DNA of 13,819 nucleotides, from NCBI GenBank assembly GCA_041596215.1, contig JBFHIZ010000048.1, forward strand, positions 1 to 13,819, in the 5' to 3' direction. Below, one piece after another: positions 1 through 6,720 of the stretch (its first letter is position 1; the number at the start of each line of letters is the position of its first letter). This DNA comes from JBFHIZ01 sp041596215 (GTDB taxonomy: Bacteria > Bacillota > Clostridia > Lachnospirales > Lachnospiraceae). The notes under the pieces were generated by a model. It saw only the letters and a program-made list of their open reading frames with translations. It was not told the origin of the DNA and did no database searches. The translations under genes were made by a program, and so were the position numbers.

Positions 1-615
1 AAAACCACTAACTTCGCTATTAACGGTATAAAAAGCATAATGGTCTCTACGTTCGCGATATTCTGTTTTGTGATAAATAGTACTACCAGCCACTTCGACT
101 TCGCCAATATTAAAATTACGCTGAAAGTTTGAAGCATCATCTACTGCGTTCCATAAACACCATTCAAGGGCGCTATATATGGTGAGATCTTTTGGTTGGT
201 TGGATGTATTTTTAATGGTCAATGTATTTACTTCACAATTGTCATTTAATGGAACAAAACAGGTTAAAGTTGAAGCAATATTATTTTTGGAAGCATTAAA
301 TATAGAATATCCCATACCATGTCGACACTCGTAAGAATCCAAAGCAGTTTTCGTTGGCATATAACCAGGGTTAAATACTGTATTTCCTTCCTTAATATAA
401 TAGTATCTTCCGCCACAGTCTGTTGGAACATTGTTATATCGGAAGCGAGTGATTCTTCTTAACTTAGCGTCTTTATAAAAATTATAACCTCCGCAAGTAT
501 TTGATATTAAACCAAAAAAACCATTGTTTCCAAGATAGTTAATCCAAGGAAGTGGTGTCTTTGGTTCGGTGATTACATATTCTTTGCGTGCATCATCAAA
601 ATATCCAAATTTCAT
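1..615 (-). CDS. cbp: Cellobiose phosphorylase (GH94), N-terminal part, runs off left edge
   Basis: This gene encodes a cytoplasmic phosphorolytic enzyme that splits cellobiose with phosphate into glucose 1-phosphate and glucose. The reading frame is open for 205 codons from the ATG at 613-615 to the left edge; the family is about 800 residues, so roughly a quarter is visible and the catalytic Asp lies outside. The N-terminus MKFGYFDDARKEYVIT, followed by PWINYLG, ISNTCGGYNFYKDAKLRR, RYNNVP, ESYECRHG-like (here DSYECRHG), NFQRNF and YHKTEYRERRDHYAFY, closely matches what I remember of clostridial cellobiose phosphorylases. That recall favours cellobiose over cellodextrin or chitobiose phosphorylase. 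An AAGGAG ribosome binding site (622-627) lies 6 nt upstream of the start. The gene diverges from a LacI regulator and a sugar ABC importer, fitting import followed by phosphorolysis. Assignment to GH94 is near certain; exact substrate is very likely but inferred from similarity. Confidence 0.93.
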   Translation of the reverse strand, partial: MKFGYFDDARKEYVITEPKTPLPWINYLGNNGFFGLISNTCGGYNFYKDAKLRRITRFRYNNVPTDCGGRYYYIKEGNTVFNPGYMPTKTALDSYECRHGMGYSIFNASKNNIASTLTCFVPLNDNCEVNTLTIKNTSNQPKDLTIYSALEWCLWNAVDDASNFQRNFNIGEVEVAGSTIYHKTEYRERRDHYAFYTVNSEVSGF

Positions 616-669
616 GATTGTCTCCTTCTCTTTCTATATTAAAAGCAAAAAAATACAAACGAAACATCT

Positions 670-683
670 CGAAAACGTTTACG
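670..683. promoter_or_regulatory. LacI-type operator just downstream of the cbp start site
   Basis: CGAAAACGTTTACG is a 14-bp dyad centred on CG (676/677) with 6 of 7 base pairs matching. This is the classic LacI/GalR or CcpA-cre layout. It falls about 7 to 20 bp downstream of the transcription start predicted for the leftward phosphorylase gene, where a bound repressor would block transcription. Whether the local LacI protein or CcpA binds here cannot be decided from sequence. Confidence 0.65.
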
Positions 684-695
684 TTCTTTTGTTTC

Positions 696-725
696 ATTAT
701 ATGAGAACGGATAATAAAAAGTAAA
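696..725 (-). promoter_or_regulatory. Promoter of the phosphorylase gene
   Basis: On the minus strand a perfect TATAAT (-10, plus coordinates 696-701) is preceded after 18 bp by TTTACT (720-725, 4 of 6 to the -35 consensus). Transcription would start near 689, leaving a leader of about 75 nt before the ATG. The weak -35 could indicate dependence on an activator or simply a moderate promoter. Confidence 0.55.
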
Positions 726-810
726 GAGAAGAATTATAAAATGAGTCAATACTGTGATATTGCACAAAAAAACGATGATATAATTGGTAATATAATGCAA
801 TTGGTTTAAC

Positions 811-839
811 TTGACATAGGGGTACCCCATTGTTATAAT
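811..839 (+). promoter_or_regulatory. Consensus sigma-A promoter of the lacI-ABC operon
   Basis: TTGACA (811-816) and TATAAT (834-839) are separated by exactly 17 bp, and TG at 831-832 adds an extended -10. This is a full-consensus promoter, so control must come from repression. The start site is predicted near 846, leaving a leader of about 120 nt before the regulator gene. A LacI-type dyad covers the predicted start site, and the spacer itself is palindromic. Confidence 0.85.
814..833. promoter_or_regulatory. GC-rich palindrome inside the promoter spacer
   Basis: The core GGGGTACCCC (819-828) is a perfect 10-bp palindrome lying wholly between the -35 and -10 boxes. It extends outward, after two mismatched pairs, to ACA (814-816) and TGT (831-833), giving a 20-bp dyad ACA-N2-GGGGTACCCC-N2-TGT. 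Such GC-rich symmetry stands out in this AT-rich DNA. It does not resemble the CG-centred LacI sites nearby, so it may be an operator for a different regulator. The protein is unknown. Confidence 0.45.
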
Positions 840-843
840 TAAC

Positions 844-863
844 TTACGAAATCGTTTAAGTAA
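844..863. promoter_or_regulatory. LacI-type operator over the lacI transcription start
   Basis: A 20-bp imperfect dyad has outer arms TTAC (844-847) and GTAA (860-863), inner matches, and a CG centre at 853/854, as LacI-family operators have. Seven of ten base pairs match. It overlaps the predicted start site of the consensus promoter, so it would give autorepression of the regulator and the importer genes behind it. Confidence 0.6.
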
Positions 864-965
864 CGTTTGCGATGGTTTTAATTAGATGCTGTTGGAGAAC
901 AAACGCGAGTAGATAGTGATATATAATGTAATGTCTCCAGAACGTTTGAGGTTTAAGGGGGAAAG

Positions 966-1973
966 ATGATTACATTAAAGGATATTGCAAAAGAGTGCAA
1001 TGTTTCGCTCGCAACGGTAAGTAAAGCACTCAACGGTCAAACGGATATTGGAACAAAGACTGCGGTGTTAATTAAAAATAAAGCAAGAGAACTTGGGTAT
1101 TTACCAAATGCAGCAGCAAGAGCATTAAAAACAAATCGGTCTTATAATTTGGGTGTTTTATTTGTAGATCAAACATCGAGTGGTTTAAAGCATGAATATT
1201 TTTCTGAGATATTAAATAGTGTACGTGTAACGTCTGAACGAAAAGGATATGATATTACATTTATTACAAAAGATCTTGGAGCAGTTCGAATGACATATTG
1301 TGAGCATTCACGATACCGAAACTGTGATGGCGTAATTATTGCTACGGTCGATTATAATGATCCAGATGTAAAAGCGTTAATTGCAAGTTCTATTCCTACG
1401 GTAACGTTAGATTATGTGTTTGATGGAAACACAGCAGTGTTATCAGACAATGTGGGAGGAATGAAAGAGCTTATTCATTATATATATGAACAAGGGCATC
1501 GTAGAATTGCAATGATTCACGGTGAGGATACAGCCGTTACACAAAAAAGACTGGCAAGTTTTTACAAAATATGTGAAGAATTAAATATTAAAGTAAATGA
1601 GGACTATATAAAAGCTGCAATTTATCATGAGACAAGAGAAACTGCAATTGCAACAAGAGAATTGTTACAACTTGAAACAAGACCAACATGTATTATTTTT
1701 CCGGATGATTTTTCTTTTGTCGGAGGAATGAACGAAATTGAAAAATTCGGATTATCAATTCCAGAAGATATTAGTGTGGTTGGTTATGATGGAATATTAC
1801 TTTCTCAGGTTTTGAGACCAAAACTTACGACGTATAAACAAAATGCAGAAGAGTTAGGTAGATTGGCTGCTGAAAAATTAATAGAAGAAATTGAAAATCC
1901 AAAATCATTTATTCCACAACAGTATGTTGTCAATGGTAAAATAATGATAGGTGGTACCGTCAAAAAGATTTAA
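966..1973 (+). CDS. LacI/GalR-family transcriptional regulator
   Basis: This 335-residue protein has the usual LacI-family length and layout. The N-terminal helix-turn-helix (residues about 2-25, TLKDIAKECNVSLATVSKAL) is followed by the hinge segment (YLPNAAARALKTNRS, about 46-60). A periplasmic-binding-protein-like effector domain fills the rest, with typical motifs GVLFVD, CDGVIIA, GHRRIAMIHG and DISVVGYDG. AAGGGGG (955-961) supports the ATG at 966. It is the first gene of the importer operon and diverges from the cellobiose phosphorylase gene, so it is inferred to be a local repressor with cellobiose or a related sugar as inducer. CG-centred dyads at 670-683 and 844-863 are its likely targets, implying autoregulation. 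The effector cannot be read from sequence. Confidence 0.9.
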   Translation: MITLKDIAKECNVSLATVSKALNGQTDIGTKTAVLIKNKARELGYLPNAAARALKTNRSYNLGVLFVDQTSSGLKHEYFSEILNSVRVTSERKGYDITFITKDLGAVRMTYCEHSRYRNCDGVIIATVDYNDPDVKALIASSIPTVTLDYVFDGNTAVLSDNVGGMKELIHYIYEQGHRRIAMIHGEDTAVTQKRLASFYKICEELNIKVNEDYIKAAIYHETRETAIATRELLQLETRPTCIIFPDDFSFVGGMNEIEKFGLSIPEDISVVGYDGILLSQVLRPKLTTYKQNAEELGRLAAEKLIEEIENPKSFIPQQYVVNGKIMIGGTVKKI

Positions 1974-1993
1974 TGCATGAAAACATGCTTTAA
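1970..1993 (+). other. Small intercistronic hairpin after the regulator gene
   Basis: GCATG-AAAA-CATGC (1975-1988) forms a perfect 5-bp stem with a 4-base loop. Beyond one mismatch it is flanked by TTAA (1970-1973) and TTAA (1990-1993), giving up to nine pairs that overlap the regulator's stop codon. No long T-run follows, so it is unlikely to be a full terminator. A second small stem, TCCAC-ATAA-GTGGA, lies at 2009-2022. Both lie between a regulator gene and a binding-protein gene that probably needs far higher expression, so RNA processing or partial termination is possible. Confidence 0.35.
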
Positions 1994-2045
1994 ATATAAC
2001 AAGTACATTCCACATAAGTGGATAAAAATTAAGAGGAGGATTCAA

Positions 2046-3422
2046 ATGAAAAAGAAACTTTTAGCAACAATTCTTGTTCTTGCAATGGCCGTATCAATGG
2101 TAGCTTGTGGAAACGAGAATGCAACAAACAATGAAGCAGCAGATAATGCAGCAGTAGAAGAAGAAGCAGTAGAAGAAGAAGTAGTTGAAGCAGCAGAAGA
2201 AGGTAAAGTATTAAATATTTACTGCTGGAATGACGAATTTCAAACTCGTTTCAATGATTACTACACAGTACCAGAAGGGATTACCGTTAACTGGATAATT
2301 ACAGCAACAGCAGATAACGCTTATCAATTAAAATTAGATGAAGCATTATTAGCACAAGAAAATGCAGCAGCAGATGATAAAATTGATATCTTCTTAGTAG
2401 AAGCTGATTATGCTTTGAAATATGTTGATACACCATATACAGCTGATGTTCAAACAACAATTGGTTTAACTGAAGATGATTTATCAGGAATGTATCAATA
2501 CACAAAAGACGTTATGACAGATTCAACTGGCGCTCTTAAAGGTGTTTCATGGCAAGCATGTCCTGCAGGATTTATTTACAGACGTTCTATCGCTACAGAA
2601 GTTTTAGGAACAGATGATCCTACAGAAGTTCAAGCAGCACTTGATACATGGGAAAAATTTGATGAAGTTGCAGCAGCAGCAAAAGAAAAAGGATACTACA
2701 TGTTATCAGGATTTGATGATGCATACCGTGTATTCTCAAACAACGCTTCAACTCCTTGGGTAGTTGATGAAAAAATCGTTGTTAGTGATGAATTAAAAGA
2801 TTGGGTTGCTCAAACAAAGACTTATACAGATATGGGATACAACAACCAAGCTAACTTATGGTCACCAGAATCAGGAGCAGGCGCTCAAGCAAATGTATTC
2901 GGATACTTTGGACCAGGCTGGTTCGTAGATTTCTGTTTATTAGGATGGACATTAGAAGATCCTGAAGCAGAAGCAGTACCAGGAAATGGAACATACGGAG
3001 ACTGGGCATTATGTAAAGGACCTCAAGGATTCTTCTGGGGTGGAACATGGATTTGTGCAGCAGCTGGAACAGATAACATTGAAACTGTAAAAGATGTAAT
3101 GTACACATTAACATGTGACAAAGATACTTTAGTTAAAATCGCAACAGAAAAAGGTGATTTCACAAACAACGTTGCAGCTATGGAAGAACTTGCAAACAGC
3201 GATTACTCACATCCTTTCTTAGGTGGACAAAATCATATTTCAGCTTACTTAGAATCAGCTACTACAATTGATATGAGTAACATTACAGGATATGATCAAG
3301 GATTAAACGAATCATTCCAAGCAGCTATGATGGAATACTACAAAGGACTTGTATCAGAAGAAGAAGCTTACCAAAACTTCTATGATGCAGCTACTGTAAA
3401 ATATCCTAACCTTACTTACTAG
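2046..3422 (+). CDS. Sugar ABC transporter solute-binding lipoprotein (CUT1, probably cellobiose/cellodextrin)
   Basis: This 458-residue extracellular lipoprotein captures a sugar and delivers it to the two permeases encoded downstream. The signal peptide (residues 1-20, KKK then hydrophobic core) ends in a lipobox MVAC with the lipidated Cys at 21. A low-complexity acidic linker rich in Glu, Ala and Val (about 34-54) is typical of clostridial binding proteins and tethers the domain above the membrane. The body is rich in Trp, Tyr and Phe, as sugar-binding proteins are. An in-frame ATG exists at 1977, but AGGAGG at 2034-2039, six bases before the ATG at 2046, together with the signal peptide, fixes the start. 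Codon choice is more biased (many TAC, TTC, AAC, GGA, CCA) than in neighbouring genes, suggesting high expression. The substrate is inferred from the adjacent cellobiose phosphorylase; other beta-glucans are possible. Confidence 0.9.
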   Translation: MKKKLLATILVLAMAVSMVACGNENATNNEAADNAAVEEEAVEEEVVEAAEEGKVLNIYCWNDEFQTRFNDYYTVPEGITVNWIITATADNAYQLKLDEALLAQENAAADDKIDIFLVEADYALKYVDTPYTADVQTTIGLTEDDLSGMYQYTKDVMTDSTGALKGVSWQACPAGFIYRRSIATEVLGTDDPTEVQAALDTWEKFDEVAAAAKEKGYYMLSGFDDAYRVFSNNASTPWVVDEKIVVSDELKDWVAQTKTYTDMGYNNQANLWSPESGAGAQANVFGYFGPGWFVDFCLLGWTLEDPEAEAVPGNGTYGDWALCKGPQGFFWGGTWICAAAGTDNIETVKDVMYTLTCDKDTLVKIATEKGDFTNNVAAMEELANSDYSHPFLGGQNHISAYLESATTIDMSNITGYDQGLNESFQAAMMEYYKGLVSEEEAYQNFYDAATVKYPNLTY

Positions 3423-3487
3423 GAGTAAATAATTTGAAATAGAAATACTAGATATGAATACTAGAATAAGGATTACTAGTTTAATTA

Positions 3488-3519
3488 TTTGGCAAGGTGG
3501 CATTTGCCACCTTGCCAAA
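3488..3519 (+). other. Strong intercistronic stem-loop between binding protein and permeases
   Basis: A perfect 14-bp inverted repeat (TTTGGCAAGGTGGC, 3488-3501, with its complement at 3506-3519) closes a 4-base loop. On neither strand is it followed by a T-run, so it is not a typical intrinsic terminator. Its position just after the binding-protein gene and before the permease genes matches the known arrangement in malE-like operons. There a hairpin protects the 3' end of the upstream mRNA or trims downstream expression, so that binding protein is made in excess. Confidence 0.7.
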
Positions 3520-3604
3520 ATAATGATAATATATAATAATAAGTTCGCAATTAGTAAAATGGATATATGTTCATTTCTAATATAACGAATGGAGGAATAA
3601 AACA

Positions 3605-4576
3605 ATGGCAAAGACCAAAAAAATGAAACAAAAGAAATTAGTAAATTATTCAAAGTGGGGCTATTTTTTTATTGCACCATTCTTTATTGTTTATTTTGTG
3701 TTTTCTTTTATACCGTTAATAAGTACATTCTATTATAGTTTTTTTGAGAACTATAGAGTCGGGCTGACAACAGTTGGGCCGAATTTCGTTGGATTTGATA
3801 ACTACGCAACCGTTCTATTTGATTCTGAATTTTTTGATTACATTGGAAACACGATGCTTATGTGGATTATGGGATTTTTACCACAAATTGTAGTTTCTTT
3901 ATTATTAGCACTATGGTTTACCTCATTACGATTGAAAATAAAAGGTCAACAGTTTTTCAAAACAGTTATTTATATGCCAAACTTAATCATGGCATCTGCA
4001 TTTGCAATGTTATTTTTTGCACTGTTTTCAAAAGGTGGACCCGTTAATTTATATCTTGTTGAAAAAGAAATCATTCCTGAAGCAATTGATTTTTTGGCTA
4101 GTGTTGGATGGTCAAGATCCTTAGTTGCATTTATGAATTTTTTAATGTGGTTTGGTAATACGACCATACTTTTGATGGCCGGTATTATGGGAATTGATCA
4201 AGGATTAATTGAGGCGGCACAAATAGATGGTGCAAGATCAATGCAAATCTTTTTCCGAATTATACTTCCGTTATTATCACCTATTTTATTATTTGTGTTA
4301 ATTACATCCATGATTGGTGGAGTACAAATGTTTGATATTCCTCAGATTTTAACAAATGGACAAGGTTCACCGGTGAAATCAACCATGACTTTAGTTATGA
4401 ATTTAAATCAGCATTTAGCAAATAGAAACTATGGTATGGCAGGAGCAATTTCTGTGTTAATGTTCATTCTTACAATGATATTAGGTGGAATCGTTCTTAA
4501 GATTACAATGAGTAACTATAAAGAGAAAAAAATAGATACTACTCCAAAAAAAATAGGAAAAGGGGGTAGAAAATAA
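3605..4576 (+). CDS. Sugar ABC transporter permease, MalF type
   Basis: This 323-residue integral membrane protein is one half of the importer channel. Hydrophobic segments lie at about 19-41, 80-105, 118-141, 172-194, 217-238 and 278-300, six in all. The EAA loop that docks the ATPase is at 203-222 (EAAQIDGARSMQIFFRIILP), with the canonical E-A-A, D-G-A and final P. The N-terminal tail is basic (KTKKMKQKK), facing the cytoplasm. GGAGG about 9 nt upstream supports the ATG at 3605. It is preceded by the binding-protein gene and shares one base with the next permease gene (TAATG), so the two are translationally coupled. Family assignment is secure; the cellobiose/cellodextrin substrate is inferred from context. 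Confidence 0.92.
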   Translation: MAKTKKMKQKKLVNYSKWGYFFIAPFFIVYFVFSFIPLISTFYYSFFENYRVGLTTVGPNFVGFDNYATVLFDSEFFDYIGNTMLMWIMGFLPQIVVSLLLALWFTSLRLKIKGQQFFKTVIYMPNLIMASAFAMLFFALFSKGGPVNLYLVEKEIIPEAIDFLASVGWSRSLVAFMNFLMWFGNTTILLMAGIMGIDQGLIEAAQIDGARSMQIFFRIILPLLSPILLFVLITSMIGGVQMFDIPQILTNGQGSPVKSTMTLVMNLNQHLANRNYGMAGAISVLMFILTMILGGIVLKITMSNYKEKKIDTTPKKIGKGGRK

Positions 4577-5481
4577 TGAGCAAATCAAGCAAAGTTAGTT
4601 CAGCGATCGACCCTAGAAATATTGATCGAAGAGGAAAAGAAAGTAAAACAAAATTATTGATTTCAAGAATTGTATCCTATTTTGTTTTAATATTATTAAG
4701 TTTTATTTGTATTTTCCCGTTTGTGATGTTGATTGTTAATTCAACAAAAAATCATACAGATATCACGCAGGGATTTGATTTGATACCAGGAAGTAACTTC
4801 TTTATTAACCTTAAGCGTTTGATGACGGATGAAAATTTACCGGTTATTTCCGCTTTATTAAACAGTTTATTTGTTTCTACATGTTCAGCTACATTAACAA
4901 CATATTTTTCGGCTATGACCGCATATGGGATACATACATACGCATTTAAATTAAAGAACGCTGCATTTACATTCATTTTGTTTATTATGATGATTCCAGC
5001 ACAAGTTTCCACATTGGGATTTTTGGATTTGATTGCAAAGATGAATTTGAGAGATAATTTTATTCCTTTGATTGTGCCAGCGATTGCAGCACCTGCAGTA
5101 TTTTATTATATAAAACAATATATGGAAAGTGTTTTGCCTTATGAAGTAATTGAATCTGCGAGAGCAGATGGAGCAGGAGAATTTCGGATTTTTAATTCCA
5201 TTGTCTTGCCCATGATAAAACCAGCAGTTGCAGTACAAGCAATTTTTTCCTTTGTATTTTCCTGGAACAATTATTTTGTACCAAACTTAGTCATTGATTC
5301 TGATAGTAAAAAGACAATTCCTATCTTGATTGCACAGTTGCGTAATGCAGATTATGCAAGTTTTGATATGGGACAAATTTACATGATAATTTGTATCGCG
5401 ATTTTGCCGATTTTAATCGTATATTTATTCTTATCAAAAGGAATTATCAGTGGAATTACTTCTGGAAGTGTAAAAGGGTAA
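4576..5481 (+). CDS. Sugar ABC transporter permease, MalG type
   Basis: This 301-residue membrane protein forms the second half of the importer channel. A hydrophilic basic N-terminus (about 30 residues) precedes hydrophobic segments at about 32-55, 92-118, 129-152, 163-180, 214-236 and 266-287. The EAA-type loop at 193-212 (ESARADGAGEFRIFNSIVLP) keeps D-G-A and the closing P; the second and third positions of EAA are S and A. The start ATG overlaps the stop of the preceding permease (TAATG), with AGGGGG just upstream. No ATP-binding subunit follows; the operon ends at a terminator about 35 bp downstream. In Firmicutes CUT1 importers commonly share an MsmK/MsiK-type ATPase encoded elsewhere, which is the likely case here. 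Confidence 0.92.
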   Translation: MSKSSKVSSAIDPRNIDRRGKESKTKLLISRIVSYFVLILLSFICIFPFVMLIVNSTKNHTDITQGFDLIPGSNFFINLKRLMTDENLPVISALLNSLFVSTCSATLTTYFSAMTAYGIHTYAFKLKNAAFTFILFIMMIPAQVSTLGFLDLIAKMNLRDNFIPLIVPAIAAPAVFYYIKQYMESVLPYEVIESARADGAGEFRIFNSIVLPMIKPAVAVQAIFSFVFSWNNYFVPNLVIDSDSKKTIPILIAQLRNADYASFDMGQIYMIICIAILPILIVYLFLSKGIISGITSGSVKG

Positions 5482-5515
5482 TCTTAATAGAAATTTGAAA
5501 AAAAGAATATACATA

Positions 5516-5554
5516 AAAAAAGATAGATTCTATATGTTAGAATTTATCTTTTTT
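5516..5554 (+). terminator. Intrinsic terminator of the importer operon
   Basis: A 17-bp stem (5516-5532 with 5538-5554, one G-T pair) closes a 5-base TATGT loop. The stem begins with an A-run and ends with a T-run (TTTTTT, 5549-5554), and further T-rich sequence follows. It lies 34 bp after the last permease gene. The A/T-flanked symmetry would allow some termination in both directions, although no gene reads into it from the right. Confidence 0.85.
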
Positions 5555-5600
5555 ATTGCTTTTCATGTGTCAGTAAATATGATAAAATAAAAGCCTGAAA

Positions 5601-5615
5601 TGACTAAATAAGTCA
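5601..5615. promoter_or_regulatory. Candidate TetR autoregulatory operator
   Basis: TGACT-AAATA-AGTCA is a 15-bp palindrome with perfect 5-bp arms, 66 bp before the TetR start codon. TATGAT (5578-5583) or TAAAAT (5583-5588) just upstream could serve as a -10 box, but no good -35 box is visible. If so, the palindrome sits at or just after the transcription start, a common place for TetR-family self-repression. It is a candidate only. Confidence 0.4.
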
Positions 5616-5680
5616 ATAAAAAAGCTTATAAATACGGAATTTAACAAAGCCATCACCAGATAGGATAATAGGGAGCAAAA

Positions 5681-6295
5681 ATGAATGAGAAATTTTTTGA
5701 TTTAACAAGAGAAAAACAAGATCGTATTATAAACGGCGCTTTAAAAGTATTTTCAAAAACTCCGTATAAATATGCTAGCACAGACCGAATTGTTGAAGAA
5801 GCTAAGATTAGCAAAGGGCTATTGTTTCATTATTTTGGTAGTAAAGAGGGAATATATACCTTTTTATATGATTATAGTATGCGCTATGTGGAACTTGAGT
5901 TGTATAGTACGATTTCAATTAAAGAAACAAATTATTTTGAATTGCTGCGGGAAATAGAAGAAGCAAATATAAAGATACGTGAAAAATATTTTTTTATGTT
6001 AGCTTTTATTGCACAAGCGGAAATGGAAGAGGAAGAAAAGATAAAAAAAGTGATTGCTAAAAAATCAATCCGAAGAAAAGAAAATTATGATAAAATAATT
6101 CGAAAAGCAGATATGAGTTTTTTGAACTGTTTTGAAAACAAAGAGCAGGTAGAAAATATAATTAAATATTGTATGTTGGGATTTGATCGAGAATATGAAA
6201 AAAGAATTGAGATGAAAACAGAACCATGGACAAGTAAAAAGAAAGATATGATCGATTTGTTGGAATCTCTGTTTATAGGGAAGGAACAAATGTAG
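5681..6295 (+). CDS. TetR-family transcriptional regulator
   Basis: This 204-residue cytoplasmic regulator has the usual TetR length. The N-terminal DNA-binding domain spans about residues 8-60: REKQDRIINGALKVFSKTPYKYASTDRIVEEAKISKG, then LLFHYFGSKEGIY, where the H-Y-F-G-S-K motif of the recognition region is typical. The C-terminal half is highly charged and helical (EEANIKIREKYFF, EMEEEEKIKKV), the variable ligand-binding and dimer domain. GGGAG five bases upstream supports the ATG. It is monocistronic and ends 8 bp before the convergent Fur-family gene. No transporter or enzyme is immediately beside it, so ligand and targets are unknown; it may control only itself or distant genes. The YFGSK signature is shared with many clostridial TetR proteins of unknown role. 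Confidence 0.9.
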   Translation: MNEKFFDLTREKQDRIINGALKVFSKTPYKYASTDRIVEEAKISKGLLFHYFGSKEGIYTFLYDYSMRYVELELYSTISIKETNYFELLREIEEANIKIREKYFFMLAFIAQAEMEEEEKIKKVIAKKSIRRKENYDKIIRKADMSFLNCFENKEQVENIIKYCMLGFDREYEKRIEMKTEPWTSKKKDMIDLLESLFIGKEQM

Positions 6296-6303
6296 ATTTA
6301 TGT

Positions 6304-6678
6304 TTAATCCATGCAGGATTCACAGAGACCATAAAAGAAAGAAATGTGCCCCTCTATTTGACCTGAAAAACTTGATTTGGCAAGTTGCAGTAATTTAGTG
6401 TCGTCAAAGGTAAAATCGCTTACAGTGCCGCATTTTGTACAGTAAAAATGTGCGTGAGGTAAATTATTGGGATCAAAACGGTCAGGACCAAATCCAATTG
6501 GAATTTTTTGAATGGTATTCCAAGATACGAGCTGGTTTAAATTTCGGTAAACCGTCCCCAAACTTATGGTAGGATTTTCTGCTTTTAATTCTTTGTAAAT
6601 TGTTTCCGCGGTGGGATGATCTGTTCGATTCGATAGGCAGTTTATAATTGCATCTCGTTGCTTACTTTTTTTTACCAT
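6304..6678 (-). CDS. perR: Fur-family metalloregulator, PerR-like
   Basis: This 124-residue repressor is short for the family (PerR about 145) because the N-terminus is trimmed. The winged-helix domain includes HPTAETIYKEL and ISLGTVYRNLNQL. Residues that align with the PerR regulatory metal site are all present: H21, D69 (in RFD), H75 and H77 (HAH) and D88. Asp rather than Glu at position 69 is the usual mark separating PerR from Fur. The structural zinc site is intact as C80-x2-C83 and C119-x2-C122. It therefore probably senses peroxide by metal-catalysed His oxidation, although Fur or Zur function cannot be excluded. AAAGGAG on the minus strand (6683-6689) supports the start. Its promoter overlaps a Fur/Per-type dyad, implying autorepression. 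The gene converges with the TetR gene and has no oxidative-stress neighbour here. Confidence 0.85.
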   Translation of the reverse strand: MVKKSKQRDAIINCLSNRTDHPTAETIYKELKAENPTISLGTVYRNLNQLVSWNTIQKIPIGFGPDRFDPNNLPHAHFYCTKCGTVSDFTFDDTKLLQLAKSSFSGQIEGHISFFYGLCESCMD

Positions 6679-6690
6679 AGTACTCCTTTC

Positions 6691-6720
6691 AAAATGATAA
6701 TTGTTATTATTATCATTTTA
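6691..6720. promoter_or_regulatory. Fur/Per box upstream of the PerR-like gene
   Basis: AAAATGATAA (6691-6700) and TTATCATTTT (6710-6719) form a 10-bp perfect inverted repeat around a 9-base spacer. Within it, TGATAAT (6695-6701) and ATTATCA (6709-6715) are the two exact half-sites of the Gram-positive Fur-type 7-1-7 consensus, set apart so that two overlapping 7-1-7 sites can be read (6695-6709 with 12 of 14 matches, 6701-6715 with 11 of 14). The dyad covers the -10 box and probable start site of the regulator's own promoter. Confidence 0.75.

Noticed and set aside
819..828. MerR-type operator in the promoter spacer
   Set aside because: MerR-type activation uses an elongated 19-20 bp spacer; this spacer is the optimal 17 bp. 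The palindrome is kept only as an unassigned site.
639..830. 63-residue minus-strand reading frame in the divergent region
   Set aside because: It covers both promoters and the operators, has no ribosome binding site and has AT-driven composition (Ile, Phe, Tyr runs).
1977..2045. Upstream in-frame ATG for the binding protein
   Set aside because: It overlaps a hairpin, has no ribosome binding site and would bury the signal peptide 23 residues inside. The ATG at 2046 has AGGAGG and a proper lipoprotein signal.
2299..3114. Minus-strand reading frames opposite the binding-protein gene
   Set aside because: They are shadows produced by the repetitive GCA, GAA and ACA codons of the real gene, and are rich in Leu, His and Gln without any motif.
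3354..3653. 99-residue minus-strand frame across the binding protein/permease junction
   Set aside because: It runs through the strong hairpin and two coding ends, has no convincing ribosome binding site and no recognisable domain.
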